Of a DNA stretch of 64,000 bases, positions 51,156 to 59,358 are shown in pieces. Source of the DNA: Terrimesophilobacter sp963702165 (GTDB lineage: Bacteria > Actinomycetota > Actinomycetes > Actinomycetales > Microbacteriaceae). The translations under genes and the position numbers were made by a program. Positions within the stretch are counted from its first letter, which is position 1, and each line of letters opens with the position of its first letter. The notes beneath the pieces are model-generated. The model was not told the DNA's origin, did no database searches, and saw only the letters and a list, made by a program, of their open reading frames with translations. The DNA lies in assembly GCA_963702165.1 (NCBI GenBank), contig OY969722.1:1054001-1118000 (forward strand). The letters are read 5' to 3'.

Positions 51156-53162
51156 ATGGTCAGAGCCACGAATATCGATGCGACTGCGGTCAACACGATT
51201 CGCTGGCTCTCCGAAACCGACACCACCATCGTCGTGCCCGTCTACCAGCGCCAATACCGTTGGGACATCGGCGGATGCGAGCAGCTGCTCGCCGACATCC
51301 GGGATGCCGCGGATGCCGCCCATCAGCACACGCACTTCATCGGCTCGATCCTGTCCACGACGAGCGCGGACGCGAACAACGGCGAGTTGGTGCTGATCGA
51401 CGGGCAGCAGAGGATCACGACGCTGATGCTCCTGATCGCGGCGCTACAGCACTCCGTGCGAGACCACGACCCCGAGCTGGCGGCCCAACTGCAGCAGGTG
51501 TTGGTGTCCCCCAGTGATCCGTCCCGCACCAAGCTGCAGCCGCACCGCGCGTGGGCCGAGGTATTCGAGAGCGTCATCCTGGATCGTCGGCTCGGTGACG
51601 CCCTGCGTGATTCGCGCTTCGACGACAACTACGCGTTCTTCCGCAGCCAGATCCCGGCTGACGAGGTCGCGCAGGTCTGGAACGGCCTGCAGCGGCTCGA
51701 GCACGTATCGATCACGCTCGGCGCCCACGCCAACGCACAGCAGATCTTCGAGAGCCTCAACTCGACCGGCGAGCCGTTGCGCGACCACGAACTCATCCAC
51801 AACTACGTGCTCATGGGCCTTTCGCACGCCCAACAGCGCGAGATCGAAAGCGAGTACTGGCTTCCGATCGAGGAGCACACGGGCGAGTCGATCGCGAGCT
51901 TCTGGCGCCACTACCTGGTGATGACCACGGGACGCGAGATCGACGTCGTCGCAGGTCGCGGCGTGTACGAGGCGTTCCGGCACCGCTTCCCTCGGCTGGA
52001 GTTGGAGTCACTGCGCGAGCACGCGACCGAGTGGCGCGAGTTCTCGGCGATCTATCGCGCGCTGATGGAGCCGTCGCGCGAGAAGGATGCCGACATCGCC
52101 GCCCACCTCGGGTACCTGAACACGTTCGGCCAGCTGATGTATCCGCTGGTGATGCGCGTCTACCGCGACTACCTGACCGACGCCATCGACAAGCCGGCGC
52201 TACTGACGTCGCTCGAGCGCATTCAGTCACTGCTCATCCGTCGCACCATCGTCGGCCTGTCCAACGACCGGCTGGTGGCGCGGCTGTGCCGTGCGCGCGA
52301 GGACGGTCCGGACAGCCTGCTGAACGCGATCGCCCGGATCACGCCGTCGGATGAGCGGGTGCGCGTGGCGCTCAAGTACGGCGAACTCCCCCACCCCGGC
52401 TACGTGCTCGGGCGACTTTCGGATGCCACGGACCTCACCGACCTGGACGTCGAGCCGATCATGCCGCTGGCTCCTGGCGACGCCTGGACCGGTGACGGCG
52501 AGCGGGTCTGGGCCGACTTCAGCGAGGACGAGCAGAACAGCCACCGCGCGCTGGCGCAGACGCTCGGCAACCTGACGCTGCTCGAGCAGCCGCTGGCGGA
52601 GCGCGGCGCCGACCTGCCGTTCCCGCAGAAACGGGAGACGATCTACGCCAAGAGCCGGATCGGTCTGGCGCGCGAGCTCACTGAGGCATCCGTGTGGGGC
52701 ACGGCCGCGATCTCGGAGCGAACCGAACGACTCACCTCGGAGTTCGTGCGCATCTGGGCGCGGCCGGCTGTTGTCGGTATCGATGATGACGGGCTGACCC
52801 CGATCCTGGACGCGAAGCGCCGACCGGGTTGGCCGCGCGGCTGGCAGCGCGAATTCGAGTACGTCGAATACCGCGGCGAGCACTGGGAGGTGTACGACGT
52901 CAAGTACCTGTTCAACCGCATCTTCAAGCGGCTCTGGGCGGATGCGCGTGACGACGTCGTCGCGTTCAGCGCCCACCGCGGCGGGCCGATCTTCCAGGCT
53001 CAGGCCTGGAACGGGCAGTGGGACCAGCTCGACGAAAACCACTTCCTGTACATGGGATGGGACTCGAAGTACATGCTGACCGCTGTGCAGGGCGTGCTTG
53101 AGGAGTCGGGCATCGCGTCCGAGGTCTTCGTCAAGTACTCCTACATCGGCGCGGCCATGTAA
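51156..53162 (+). CDS. DUF262/DUF1524 protein, GmrSD-like, with altered nuclease residues
   Basis: 668 residues. The N-terminal DUF262 domain is well kept: VPVYQRQYRW (27-36) and DGQQRITT (82-89), the DNA/NTP-handling ParB-like motifs of GmrS and related proteins. The C-terminal half has the DUF1524 frame (LGNLTLL, FPQKRETIYAKS, SERTERLTSEFVRIW). However, the catalytic EHIxP motif reads E433-P434-I-M-P, with proline in place of histidine, and the usual asparagine of the following segment is not seen. Family members act as type IV modification-dependent restriction enzymes or other defence proteins. Activity of this one as a nuclease is doubtful. It stands alone beside a decayed HNH gene and repeats. 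Confidence 0.78.
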   Translation: MVRATNIDATAVNTIRWLSETDTTIVVPVYQRQYRWDIGGCEQLLADIRDAADAAHQHTHFIGSILSTTSADANNGELVLIDGQQRITTLMLLIAALQHSVRDHDPELAAQLQQVLVSPSDPSRTKLQPHRAWAEVFESVILDRRLGDALRDSRFDDNYAFFRSQIPADEVAQVWNGLQRLEHVSITLGAHANAQQIFESLNSTGEPLRDHELIHNYVLMGLSHAQQREIESEYWLPIEEHTGESIASFWRHYLVMTTGREIDVVAGRGVYEAFRHRFPRLELESLREHATEWREFSAIYRALMEPSREKDADIAAHLGYLNTFGQLMYPLVMRVYRDYLTDAIDKPALLTSLERIQSLLIRRTIVGLSNDRLVARLCRAREDGPDSLLNAIARITPSDERVRVALKYGELPHPGYVLGRLSDATDLTDLDVEPIMPLAPGDAWTGDGERVWADFSEDEQNSHRALAQTLGNLTLLEQPLAERGADLPFPQKRETIYAKSRIGLARELTEASVWGTAAISERTERLTSEFVRIWARPAVVGIDDDGLTPILDAKRRPGWPRGWQREFEYVEYRGEHWEVYDVKYLFNRIFKRLWADARDDVVAFSAHRGGPIFQAQAWNGQWDQLDENHFLYMGWDSKYMLTAVQGVLEESGIASEVFVKYSYIGAAM

Positions 53163-53308
53163 CTGGCGTCGCATCTGGGGCGGTTCGATTCTTCGCCCCG
53201 GCACTGCGCGCGCCGGCTGGTGTGCTCTCAACCCAGCCGAGCGACGCGACGCTGGCATACTGAGCCACAGTCAGACTGGCGAATTGCGGCGAGAGGGATG
53301 CGCGTGAC

Positions 53309-54682
53309 ATGAACGATCTTTCGGCGACACAGATCATTGCTGCAGTTCAGGCGGGTACCCACACTCCGGTTGACTTCGTCCGGGATGCGCTTGCACGGGC
53401 CGAAGGGGCTGCCCACCTCGGCGCGATCCAGCAATTGTTCGCCGACGAGGCACTGGCCGCGGCGGGAGCTCTGGCAGCCAGGTCCGATCTTGCGTCATTG
53501 CCCCTGGCCGGTCTTCCGGTGCTGATCAAAGACAACGTGCCGGTGGCCGGGCATCCCATGCGAGCTGGCTCCCAGTCGACCGGCGAAGAGCCGTGCAGCG
53601 ACGACCACGAGATAGTTCGCCGCCTGAGGGAAGCCGGCGCCATCATCATCGGCACCACCAGGGTGCCCGAACTGTGCGTGTGGGCGGCCACCGACTCCGC
53701 ATTCGGCGTAACCCGAAATCCCTGGAACCCGAGCCGCACCCCCGGCGGTTCCTCCGGCGGTTCAGCAGCCGCCGTCGCGGCTGGCATCGTTCCGGTCGCA
53801 CACGGCAACGACGGCATGGGGTCGATCCGCATCCCCGCAGCGAATACGGGGCTATTCGGCATCAAGCCCGGCCGTGGCGTGGTGCCATCCGAGCTCGGCC
53901 ACGACTCCTGGGGTGGCATGGCGGAGAACGGCCCCTTGACGACGACCGTGGCGGATGCCGCGTTGGTGCTGGCGGTGCTGGCGGGTGATCCTGATCTCGG
54001 GGCTGTAACGGAACCGACCACATCCCTTCGCATCGCCGTCGCCGTAGGCACTCCATCGTTCCTCGTCCGACTGAGCCGTCCGTGGAAGCAGTCGCTGCTG
54101 GCCGTTGCTGAGACGCTGCGCGCCGCCGGTCACGTCGTAGAGTTCGCCCGTTTTCCGTACCCGGCAAATCCGATTCCCGTGTTCGCCCGCTGGTTCGCCG
54201 GCACCGCCGCTGACGCCCGAGCGCTCGACCACTCGAAGCTGGAGCCGCGCACCCTGCGCCATGTCAAACTCGGGATGACGGCGCAGAAGCGCAAGTGGGT
54301 CAAGCAGCGCGACGCCGACCGCTTCGAGGCGGATGCCCGGAGATTCTTTGCGGGGTACGACATGCTGATCACTCCGGCGCTTGCCCGGCATGCGCCGGCC
54401 GCCGACCTGTGGCACCGGCGATCCTGGCTGCGCAACATCTGGTCGAACCTTCAGTACGCGCCGTTCGCCGCGCCATGGAACATGCTCGGCTGGCCGGCAG
54501 CATCCGTTCCGGCCGGAGTCGACGAATCCAGCGGGATGCCTACGGCCGTGCAACTGGTCGCGACACCTGGAGGAGAGCGCGCAATTCTGGGACTATCCGC
54601 GCAGATCGAGCGCTTGCGACCCTGGCAGCGAGTGGCGCCGGCCGTCAGCGCGAGTGACCCGACAGCACTTTCTCCGGCCTAG
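53309..54682 (+). CDS. Amidase, amidase-signature family
   Basis: 457 residues. Hydrolyses an amide bond using a Ser-Ser-Lys triad: the lysine in PVLIKDNVP (about residue 74), the glycine/serine signature NPSRTPGGSSGGSAAAVAAG, and the nucleophile region GSIRIPAANTGLFGIKP. The glutamine usual in the signature (GTDTGGS/GSIRxP context) is replaced by the HGNDGMGS form common in amidases of small substrates. It is not next to gatC or gatB, so it is not a GatA. The substrate is unknown. ATG 53309 behind GAGAGGG. Confidence 0.88.
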   Translation: MNDLSATQIIAAVQAGTHTPVDFVRDALARAEGAAHLGAIQQLFADEALAAAGALAARSDLASLPLAGLPVLIKDNVPVAGHPMRAGSQSTGEEPCSDDHEIVRRLREAGAIIIGTTRVPELCVWAATDSAFGVTRNPWNPSRTPGGSSGGSAAAVAAGIVPVAHGNDGMGSIRIPAANTGLFGIKPGRGVVPSELGHDSWGGMAENGPLTTTVADAALVLAVLAGDPDLGAVTEPTTSLRIAVAVGTPSFLVRLSRPWKQSLLAVAETLRAAGHVVEFARFPYPANPIPVFARWFAGTAADARALDHSKLEPRTLRHVKLGMTAQKRKWVKQRDADRFEADARRFFAGYDMLITPALARHAPAADLWHRRSWLRNIWSNLQYAPFAAPWNMLGWPAASVPAGVDESSGMPTAVQLVATPGGERAILGLSAQIERLRPWQRVAPAVSASDPTALSPA

Positions 54683-54720
54683 CTGCGGCTGCTCTCAGTC
54701 CAGACATTTTCGGCGAAGGT

Positions 54721-54749
54721 GCATCCAAAACCCTCCTCCCGCAGGAACT
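54721..54749 (+). promoter_or_regulatory. Candidate ECF-type promoter of the DUF4397-sortase-sigma operon
   Basis: GCATCC (54721-54726), 17 bases, GGAACT (54744-54749), 46 bases before the start of the first gene. This resembles, loosely, the CCATCC/CCGAAT pattern of mycobacterial SigK promoters, and the operon encodes a SigK-like factor. GCATCC is a frequent hexamer in this genome, so chance is a real alternative. Confidence 0.25.
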
Positions 54750-54794
54750 ACCTCTATGACGGGCGACTTCCGCCCACTCAATGAGGAGGACACA

Positions 54795-55613
54795 ATGCGA
54801 TACAAGATTCTGACGGGACTCGCGGCCGGCTTCGTTGCCACCGTGGGGCTCGCTGCACCAGCGCAGGCGATCTCGCCATCGACAGCGGATCTCTCTCTTC
54901 TGCACGCGGTGCCGGGCCTGACCGTGGACGTGTGGGTCAACGGCAAGGTTCTGATTGAAGACTTCGCACCAGGGACGCTCTCCGATCCGCTCGATCTCGC
55001 TGCGGGCGATTACGAGGTCGTGATCACGGCCCCCAACGACCCGATCACCTCGCCGGCGATCGGACCGGTCACCCTCACGCTCGCTGCCAACACGAGCTAC
55101 ACGGCGGTTGCCCACTTGGCAGCCGATGGCACCCCGACGGCGACGCTGTTCACCAACGACCTCGCGACCACTGCCGCCGGACAGGGCAGGCTCACGGTGC
55201 GCCACGTGGCAGTCGCTCCCGCGGTCGACGTGCTCGCGAACGGCGAGGCGGCGTTCACCAACCTTGAGAACCCGAACGAGGTCAAGGCCGATCTGCCAGC
55301 GGGCACCATCTCGGCGGCCGTCGCGGCTACCGGCACGACCGAACCGGTTATCGGTCCGGCCGACGTGAACGTTCAGGAGGGTGTCAACACGATCGTCTAC
55401 GCGTGGGGCAGTCTCGACGATGACAACCTTGCGCTGGCCGTGCAGACCATCGATGGGCTGCACGCGACCCCGGGTGGTGTGAATTCAGGCACCGCCGGGC
55501 TGGTTGCCGACCCCGACCCGGCCCTCATCGGGCTCGGAATCGCCGGGCTGATCGCACTCCTCGCAGTAGGAACCATGGTGACGCTGCGGGTGCGTGCAAA
55601 GAACGAAGGCTAG
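54795..55613 (+). CDS. Secreted DUF4397 surface protein with C-terminal membrane anchor
   Basis: 272 residues. A Sec signal peptide (about 1-25, ending APAQA) precedes two DUF4397-like beta repeats (LLHAVPGLTVDVWVNGKVLIEDFAPG and VRHVAVAPAVDVLANGEAAFTNL). A C-terminal membrane helix follows (about residues 238-260) with a short basic tail (RVRAKNEG). No LPXTG motif precedes the helix. Start ATG with a very strong GAGGAGGA site; the longer frame runs back into the amidase. The sortase gene follows after three bases, the usual pairing for DUF4397 proteins in actinobacteria. Confidence 0.88.
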   Translation: MRYKILTGLAAGFVATVGLAAPAQAISPSTADLSLLHAVPGLTVDVWVNGKVLIEDFAPGTLSDPLDLAAGDYEVVITAPNDPITSPAIGPVTLTLAANTSYTAVAHLAADGTPTATLFTNDLATTAAGQGRLTVRHVAVAPAVDVLANGEAAFTNLENPNEVKADLPAGTISAAVAATGTTEPVIGPADVNVQEGVNTIVYAWGSLDDDNLALAVQTIDGLHATPGGVNSGTAGLVADPDPALIGLGIAGLIALLAVGTMVTLRVRAKNEG

Positions 55614-55616
55614 CCG

Positions 55617-56255
55617 GTGCAGACCAGAAGGGCAGGCGTGATCCCGCAGATCGGGGTGTGGGGCACGACTGTCCTTCTGTTAGCGGGCTGCTCCTGGACG
55701 CAGGAGCAGCCCATTCCGCCTGCCACGCCGACCCCGCCCAGCAGCCTCGGCGCCGATTCGGAACTCGGCACCCACAGCGCTGCCCTCGGGGCAGTGACGG
55801 CACCCGTGTCGCCCACTCGAGTGCAGGTCCCCTCCCTCGGAATCGACGTGACAGTGAGCCCGGTGGGTGTGGAGGCTGACGGCTTCATGGAGATCCCTCC
55901 GGATGTCACGGTCGCCGGTTGGTACAAATACGGCTCGAACCCCGGCGGCGACACCGGCACGACGGTCATCGCTGCGCACGTCGACTCTCCCCGGTACGGA
56001 ATCGGTCCCTTCGCGGCATTGAAGGATGCATCCGTCGGGGAGGTCGTCTCGGTGACGTCGGCTGACGGTGTTGTGCACGAATATGCGATCGAGTCGGTGT
56101 CGCGCATCGAGAAAGCGCGGTTGCCACTCGATGACGTGTTCGACCGAGAAGGTGCACCGCGGCTGGCTCTCATCACGTGTGGCGGACAGTTCGACTACGG
56201 CGCCGGCCACTACGAGGACAACATCGTCGTGATCGCAATCCCCACGACGCCGTGA
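55617..56255 (+). CDS. Class F sortase
   Basis: 212 residues. The N-terminal hydrophobic segment carries LLLAGCSW, a possible lipobox, followed by a Pro/Thr linker. The sortase beta-barrel follows, with the catalytic histidine in IAAHVDS and the cysteine in ALITCGGQF. After the cysteine there is no arginine at all (the tail has HYEDNIVVI), although sortases usually use one there. GTG start with GAAGG seven bases upstream. It presumably acts on the DUF4397 protein or on the cell wall outside the membrane. Confidence 0.88.
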   Translation: MQTRRAGVIPQIGVWGTTVLLLAGCSWTQEQPIPPATPTPPSSLGADSELGTHSAALGAVTAPVSPTRVQVPSLGIDVTVSPVGVEADGFMEIPPDVTVAGWYKYGSNPGGDTGTTVIAAHVDSPRYGIGPFAALKDASVGEVVSVTSADGVVHEYAIESVSRIEKARLPLDDVFDREGAPRLALITCGGQFDYGAGHYEDNIVVIAIPTTP

Positions 56256-56279
56256 ACCGGCGCGAGTAGTATCCGCAAA

Positions 56280-56846
56280 ATGGCCAGCGAAGCCGATGAG
56301 GCTGAGGCACGATTCACCGTCGCCTTCGTGGAGGGCGACGAGGAGGCGCTTGCGTGGGTCTATCGGCGCTGGTCACCGCTCGTGTACACGATTGCTGTCC
56401 GCTCTCTCGGCGATGTCGGGGATGCCGAAGATGTCACGCAGAAGACATTCGTGGCGGCGTGGACCGGCCGCACGGGGTTCGACTCGTCCCGCGCGCAGCT
56501 TTCCACCTGGCTCGTCGGAATTGCGAAGAACAAGATCGCGGACACGCACGAAGCGCGAACGCGCATCGGCCGGCTGCAGGCGCAGCTCGCCGCCACCACC
56601 AGTCCACTCGACGCGATCGCCGAGCCCGATGACCTCGCCGACACCCTGGTGCTCTCGGATGAGATCGCCCACCTGGAGCCGGAAGCGCAAGTGGTCGTGC
56701 GACTGGCCTTCTATGACGATCTCACCCATAACGAAATCTCAGAACGGCTGGGTCTACCCTTGGGCACGGTCAAGAGTCACATCCGGCGCAGTCTGCAGCG
56801 GATGCGCGCACGATTGGAGGTGACCTATGCGCCACGTAGACCCTGA
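56280..56846 (+). CDS. ECF sigma factor, SigK/RpoE-like
   Basis: 188 residues. Region 2 contains VGDAEDVTQKTFVAAW; region 4 contains the helix-turn-helix LTHNEISERLGLPLGTVKSHIRRSLQRM. No extra C-terminal domain is present. It is followed by, and overlaps by 20 bases, the gene of its likely anti-sigma factor. It sits at the end of the DUF4397-sortase operon and probably controls that surface operon, including itself. Confidence 0.92.
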   Translation: MASEADEAEARFTVAFVEGDEEALAWVYRRWSPLVYTIAVRSLGDVGDAEDVTQKTFVAAWTGRTGFDSSRAQLSTWLVGIAKNKIADTHEARTRIGRLQAQLAATTSPLDAIAEPDDLADTLVLSDEIAHLEPEAQVVVRLAFYDDLTHNEISERLGLPLGTVKSHIRRSLQRMRARLEVTYAPRRP

Positions 56847-57519
56847 CACCCTCGCGTTGTTGGGCATGGGTGAGCAGGTCGCCGACAGCGAATACCGCGA
56901 ACACATTGCACAATGCCCGGAGTGTGCCTCCGAACTCGCGAACTACAGCCGCGCGGCACGCGTTGGACGAGCCACCCTCGACGCGGGAGAACTGCTTGAA
57001 CCGGCGCCCCGGGTCTGGGACCGTATTTCCGAGGAATTGGGCATCGCCGAGGAGCCGGCGGCTGAGGTCGTCGAACTTGCTCCGCGGCGGCGCCGCTGGG
57101 TTCCGCTTGTCGCGGTTGCCGCGAGCGTCGCGCTCCTCGCATCCGTAGGTGTCGTCATCTGGCAGGTTGCGCAGCCATCGCCGACCACTGTGCTCGCCAC
57201 CGCGACCCTCGAAGCCTTCCCGGCCTGGCCGGGCGCAACCGGAAAAGCGGTAGTTGAGCAACAAGCCGACGGCACCCGAGTGGTGCACATCAATTTCGAC
57301 GCTCCCAGCCTCCACAACGCGTATGAGGAAGTGTGGCTCATCTCATCCGACGCGACCCGACTTGTGAGTCTCGGCACCGCCTCCGGCTCGACCGCCACTC
57401 TCCCGATCCCTAACGGCATCGACCTGTCCACCTATGACCTGGTCGACGTTTCGGCTGAGCCATACGATGGCAACCCCACCCACTCTGGCGACTCGATCGT
57501 GCGCGGACAGCTTCAGTGA
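56827..57519 (+). CDS. Membrane anti-sigma factor, RskA-like with zinc-finger
   Basis: 230 residues. The N-terminal zinc-binding anti-sigma motif reads HIAQCPEC (H-x3-C-x2-C). A single membrane helix (about residues 91-113, WVPLVAVAASVALLASVGVVIW) separates it from an outer RskA-type beta domain with the EEVWLISSDATRLVSLG segment. It would hold the ECF sigma factor at the membrane until an outside signal, probably through regulated proteolysis. Its start lies inside the sigma gene, so the two are coupled. Confidence 0.9.
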   Translation: MRHVDPDTLALLGMGEQVADSEYREHIAQCPECASELANYSRAARVGRATLDAGELLEPAPRVWDRISEELGIAEEPAAEVVELAPRRRRWVPLVAVAASVALLASVGVVIWQVAQPSPTTVLATATLEAFPAWPGATGKAVVEQQADGTRVVHINFDAPSLHNAYEEVWLISSDATRLVSLGTASGSTATLPIPNGIDLSTYDLVDVSAEPYDGNPTHSGDSIVRGQLQ

Positions 57520-57552
57520 TTGTCGGCGCGGTTCACGCGCAGCTGGGCACCG

Positions 57553-58143
57553 TCAGTGGGAGGCGGAGCTCGTGTCGGGGTTCGCCCAGGCCTCATCGCG
57601 CAGGGAGATCTCTTGCGTCATGTCGTCAAGGAAGCGGATGACGGTGGCCCGCTCGTCGCGCGACAGTCGTGCCGCCGCGTAGAAGCGCTTGGACTGCTGC
57701 CGGCCGACCGTGTTCATGGCCGCGGTGTGCGTTTCGGGGGTGATCAGAATCGCGAGTGCGCGACGATCGGTGGGGTGTGCTTGGCGGATGATGTGACCGG
57801 CGCGTTCGAGGCGATCGAGCATCTTCGTAACCGAGGCGGTGGAAATCTTGAGATGGGTGGACAGCGCGCCGGGAGTCACCGTCTGCCCTTGGTTACCCGA
57901 GACGATCAGGTAATGCAAAGCACGCATGTCTGTTTCGTTCAGCTTCATGTAGCTGAGTGAAGCCTCGGAGAGCACCTGCTCGGCCTCACGCAGTCGGCCG
58001 AGGGCCGCCATCAGTTCGCCGATTTGTCGCACGTCGACCGGATCCAGGCCCGATCGGTCGATCAGTTCGCTCCGGGGATCGCTGGCGTCAACGTCATAGA
58101 GGTTCGTAGCAACCACCTCGTGGTCCGGGGCCGAATCGCTCAT
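57553..58143 (-). CDS. crtR: MarR family regulator, probable CrtR repressor of carotenoid synthesis
   Basis: 196 residues. The winged helix-turn-helix is clear (VTPGALSTHLKISTASVTKMLDRLERAGHIIR, with the wing HPTDRRALAILIT). It is transcribed divergently from crtE across 96 bases, the same arrangement as CrtR of Corynebacterium glutamicum, which represses the crt operon and is released by geranylgeranyl pyrophosphate. The role here is inferred from that arrangement. A TAGTAT box ends seven bases before its ATG, so its own transcript may be leaderless. Confidence 0.85.
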   Translation of the reverse strand: MSDSAPDHEVVATNLYDVDASDPRSELIDRSGLDPVDVRQIGELMAALGRLREAEQVLSEASLSYMKLNETDMRALHYLIVSGNQGQTVTPGALSTHLKISTASVTKMLDRLERAGHIIRQAHPTDRRALAILITPETHTAAMNTVGRQQSKRFYAAARLSRDERATVIRFLDDMTQEISLRDEAWANPDTSSASH

Positions 58144-58179
58144 ACCTGAATACTAGCTTGATAATGATGAATCTAGCCT

Positions 58180-58217
58180 TTGAAGTTTCCAGCCAGACTG
58201 TTTACTATCTAGGCTAG
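58180..58217 (+). promoter_or_regulatory. Promoter of the crt operon with overlapping palindrome, probable CrtR operator
   Basis: TTGAAG (58180-58185), 17 bases, TACTAT (58203-58208) make a near-ideal promoter. Directly after the -10 box stands the 9-base palindrome CTAGGCTAG (58209-58217), at the expected transcription start. Further CTAG half-sites occur at about 58153 and 58173 between crtR and crtE. A repressor bound here would block both genes. Confidence 0.6.
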
Positions 58218-58239
58218 CGAATACCCCGAGGAGGCGCTG

Positions 58240-59358
58240 GTGTTGACCCACGGACGATCCGCGCGCACCGCGGAGATCAGTGCCCGTTCCGAAATCGAAA
58301 GCGACCTCGCAACCTATTTTCGGGAGCGGACAACGGTCGCCCGAAGCTATGGCGAACACTTCGAGCGGCTCTGGGCCCTTGCCGGTGAGAATGTGCTCGG
58401 CGGGAAGATGTTGCGGCCGCTGCTGCTGGTCGACACCTACGATGCGCTGAGGCAGCCGGGCCAGGAAGACCAGCGCGACACGGTGATCGCTCTCGCGTCG
58501 GCGGTCGAACTCCTGCACTTCTCCTTCCTACTGCACGACGACATCATCGACGGCGACCTCATGCGCCGTGGCCGGCCGAACCTCATCGGGACGCTGGGGA
58601 CCGAGGCGACGGCACTCGCGCGCGACATCGACCGCGGCACGGAACAGAGGCACCAATCGGCGGTCCACTGGGCCCGCTCGGGCGGCATGCTCATGGGCGA
58701 CCTCATGCTCGCCAGCGCACACCAGGCATTTGCGCGTGCGCAACTGCCGCATCCCTCGCACATCCGGCTTCTCGAGGTGCTCGATCACACGATCATGGAA
58801 TCGGTAGCCGGAGAGCATCTCGATGTGACGCTCAGCGCCGGAGTCGGTGTCGCCGACCTCGCCACGATCATGGCCATGACCTCGCACAAGACCGCTACCT
58901 ACAGCTTCGAGTTGCCGCTGCGAGTGGCTGCGCAGCTCGCCGGCGCCGGGCGTGTGCTGGAAGACGCCCTGGCGCGAGCTGGCCAACATCTCGGCCTCGC
59001 CTTCCAGTTGCAGGACGACCTGTTGTCGATCTTCGGCGACGCCCATCGTCACGGGAAGGACCCCTTCTCTGACTTGCGGGAGGGGAAGCAGACGGCGCTG
59101 ATCGCCTACGCACGATTGACCAGCGCGTGGCCCGCCATCGAGCCCTACTTCGGGCGGTCGCAGCTTTCGGCCCACGGTGGCATCCGCGTGCGCCGACTGC
59201 TGGCGGAATGCGGCGCGCAGCGATTCGTTCAGGGCCTCGTCGTCGAGCAGCTGCAGGCGTTCCACGAGGTGTTGGACGCGCCCACCACCGGCATCCCCTC
59301 CCCCGCTCGCGACGTGTTGCGGGGCCTTGCGGCCAAGCTCGAAGGGCGCCAGGCATGA
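58240..59358 (+). CDS. crtE: Geranylgeranyl pyrophosphate synthase
   Basis: 372 residues. Makes C20 GGPP from IPP and DMAPP/FPP. Both aspartate-rich motifs are present: DDIIDGD in FLLHDDIIDGDLMRRG and DDLLSIFGD. GTG start behind GAGGAGG. First gene of the carotenoid operon; crtB overlaps its stop by four bases. Its product is also the ligand expected to relieve CrtR. Confidence 0.93.
   Translation: MLTHGRSARTAEISARSEIESDLATYFRERTTVARSYGEHFERLWALAGENVLGGKMLRPLLLVDTYDALRQPGQEDQRDTVIALASAVELLHFSFLLHDDIIDGDLMRRGRPNLIGTLGTEATALARDIDRGTEQRHQSAVHWARSGGMLMGDLMLASAHQAFARAQLPHPSHIRLLEVLDHTIMESVAGEHLDVTLSAGVGVADLATIMAMTSHKTATYSFELPLRVAAQLAGAGRVLEDALARAGQHLGLAFQLQDDLLSIFGDAHRHGKDPFSDLREGKQTALIAYARLTSAWPAIEPYFGRSQLSAHGGIRVRRLLAECGAQRFVQGLVVEQLQAFHEVLDAPTTGIPSPARDVLRGLAAKLEGRQA

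Noticed and set aside
50871..51335. Minus-strand frame with a run of tryptophans
   Set aside because: The tryptophans are only the reverse reading of the CCA tract; it overlaps the DUF262 start.
53177..53199. Hairpin GGGGCG/CGCCCC after the DUF262 gene as a terminator
   Set aside because: The stem is only six pairs with an 11-base loop and no T-run follows; too weak to call.
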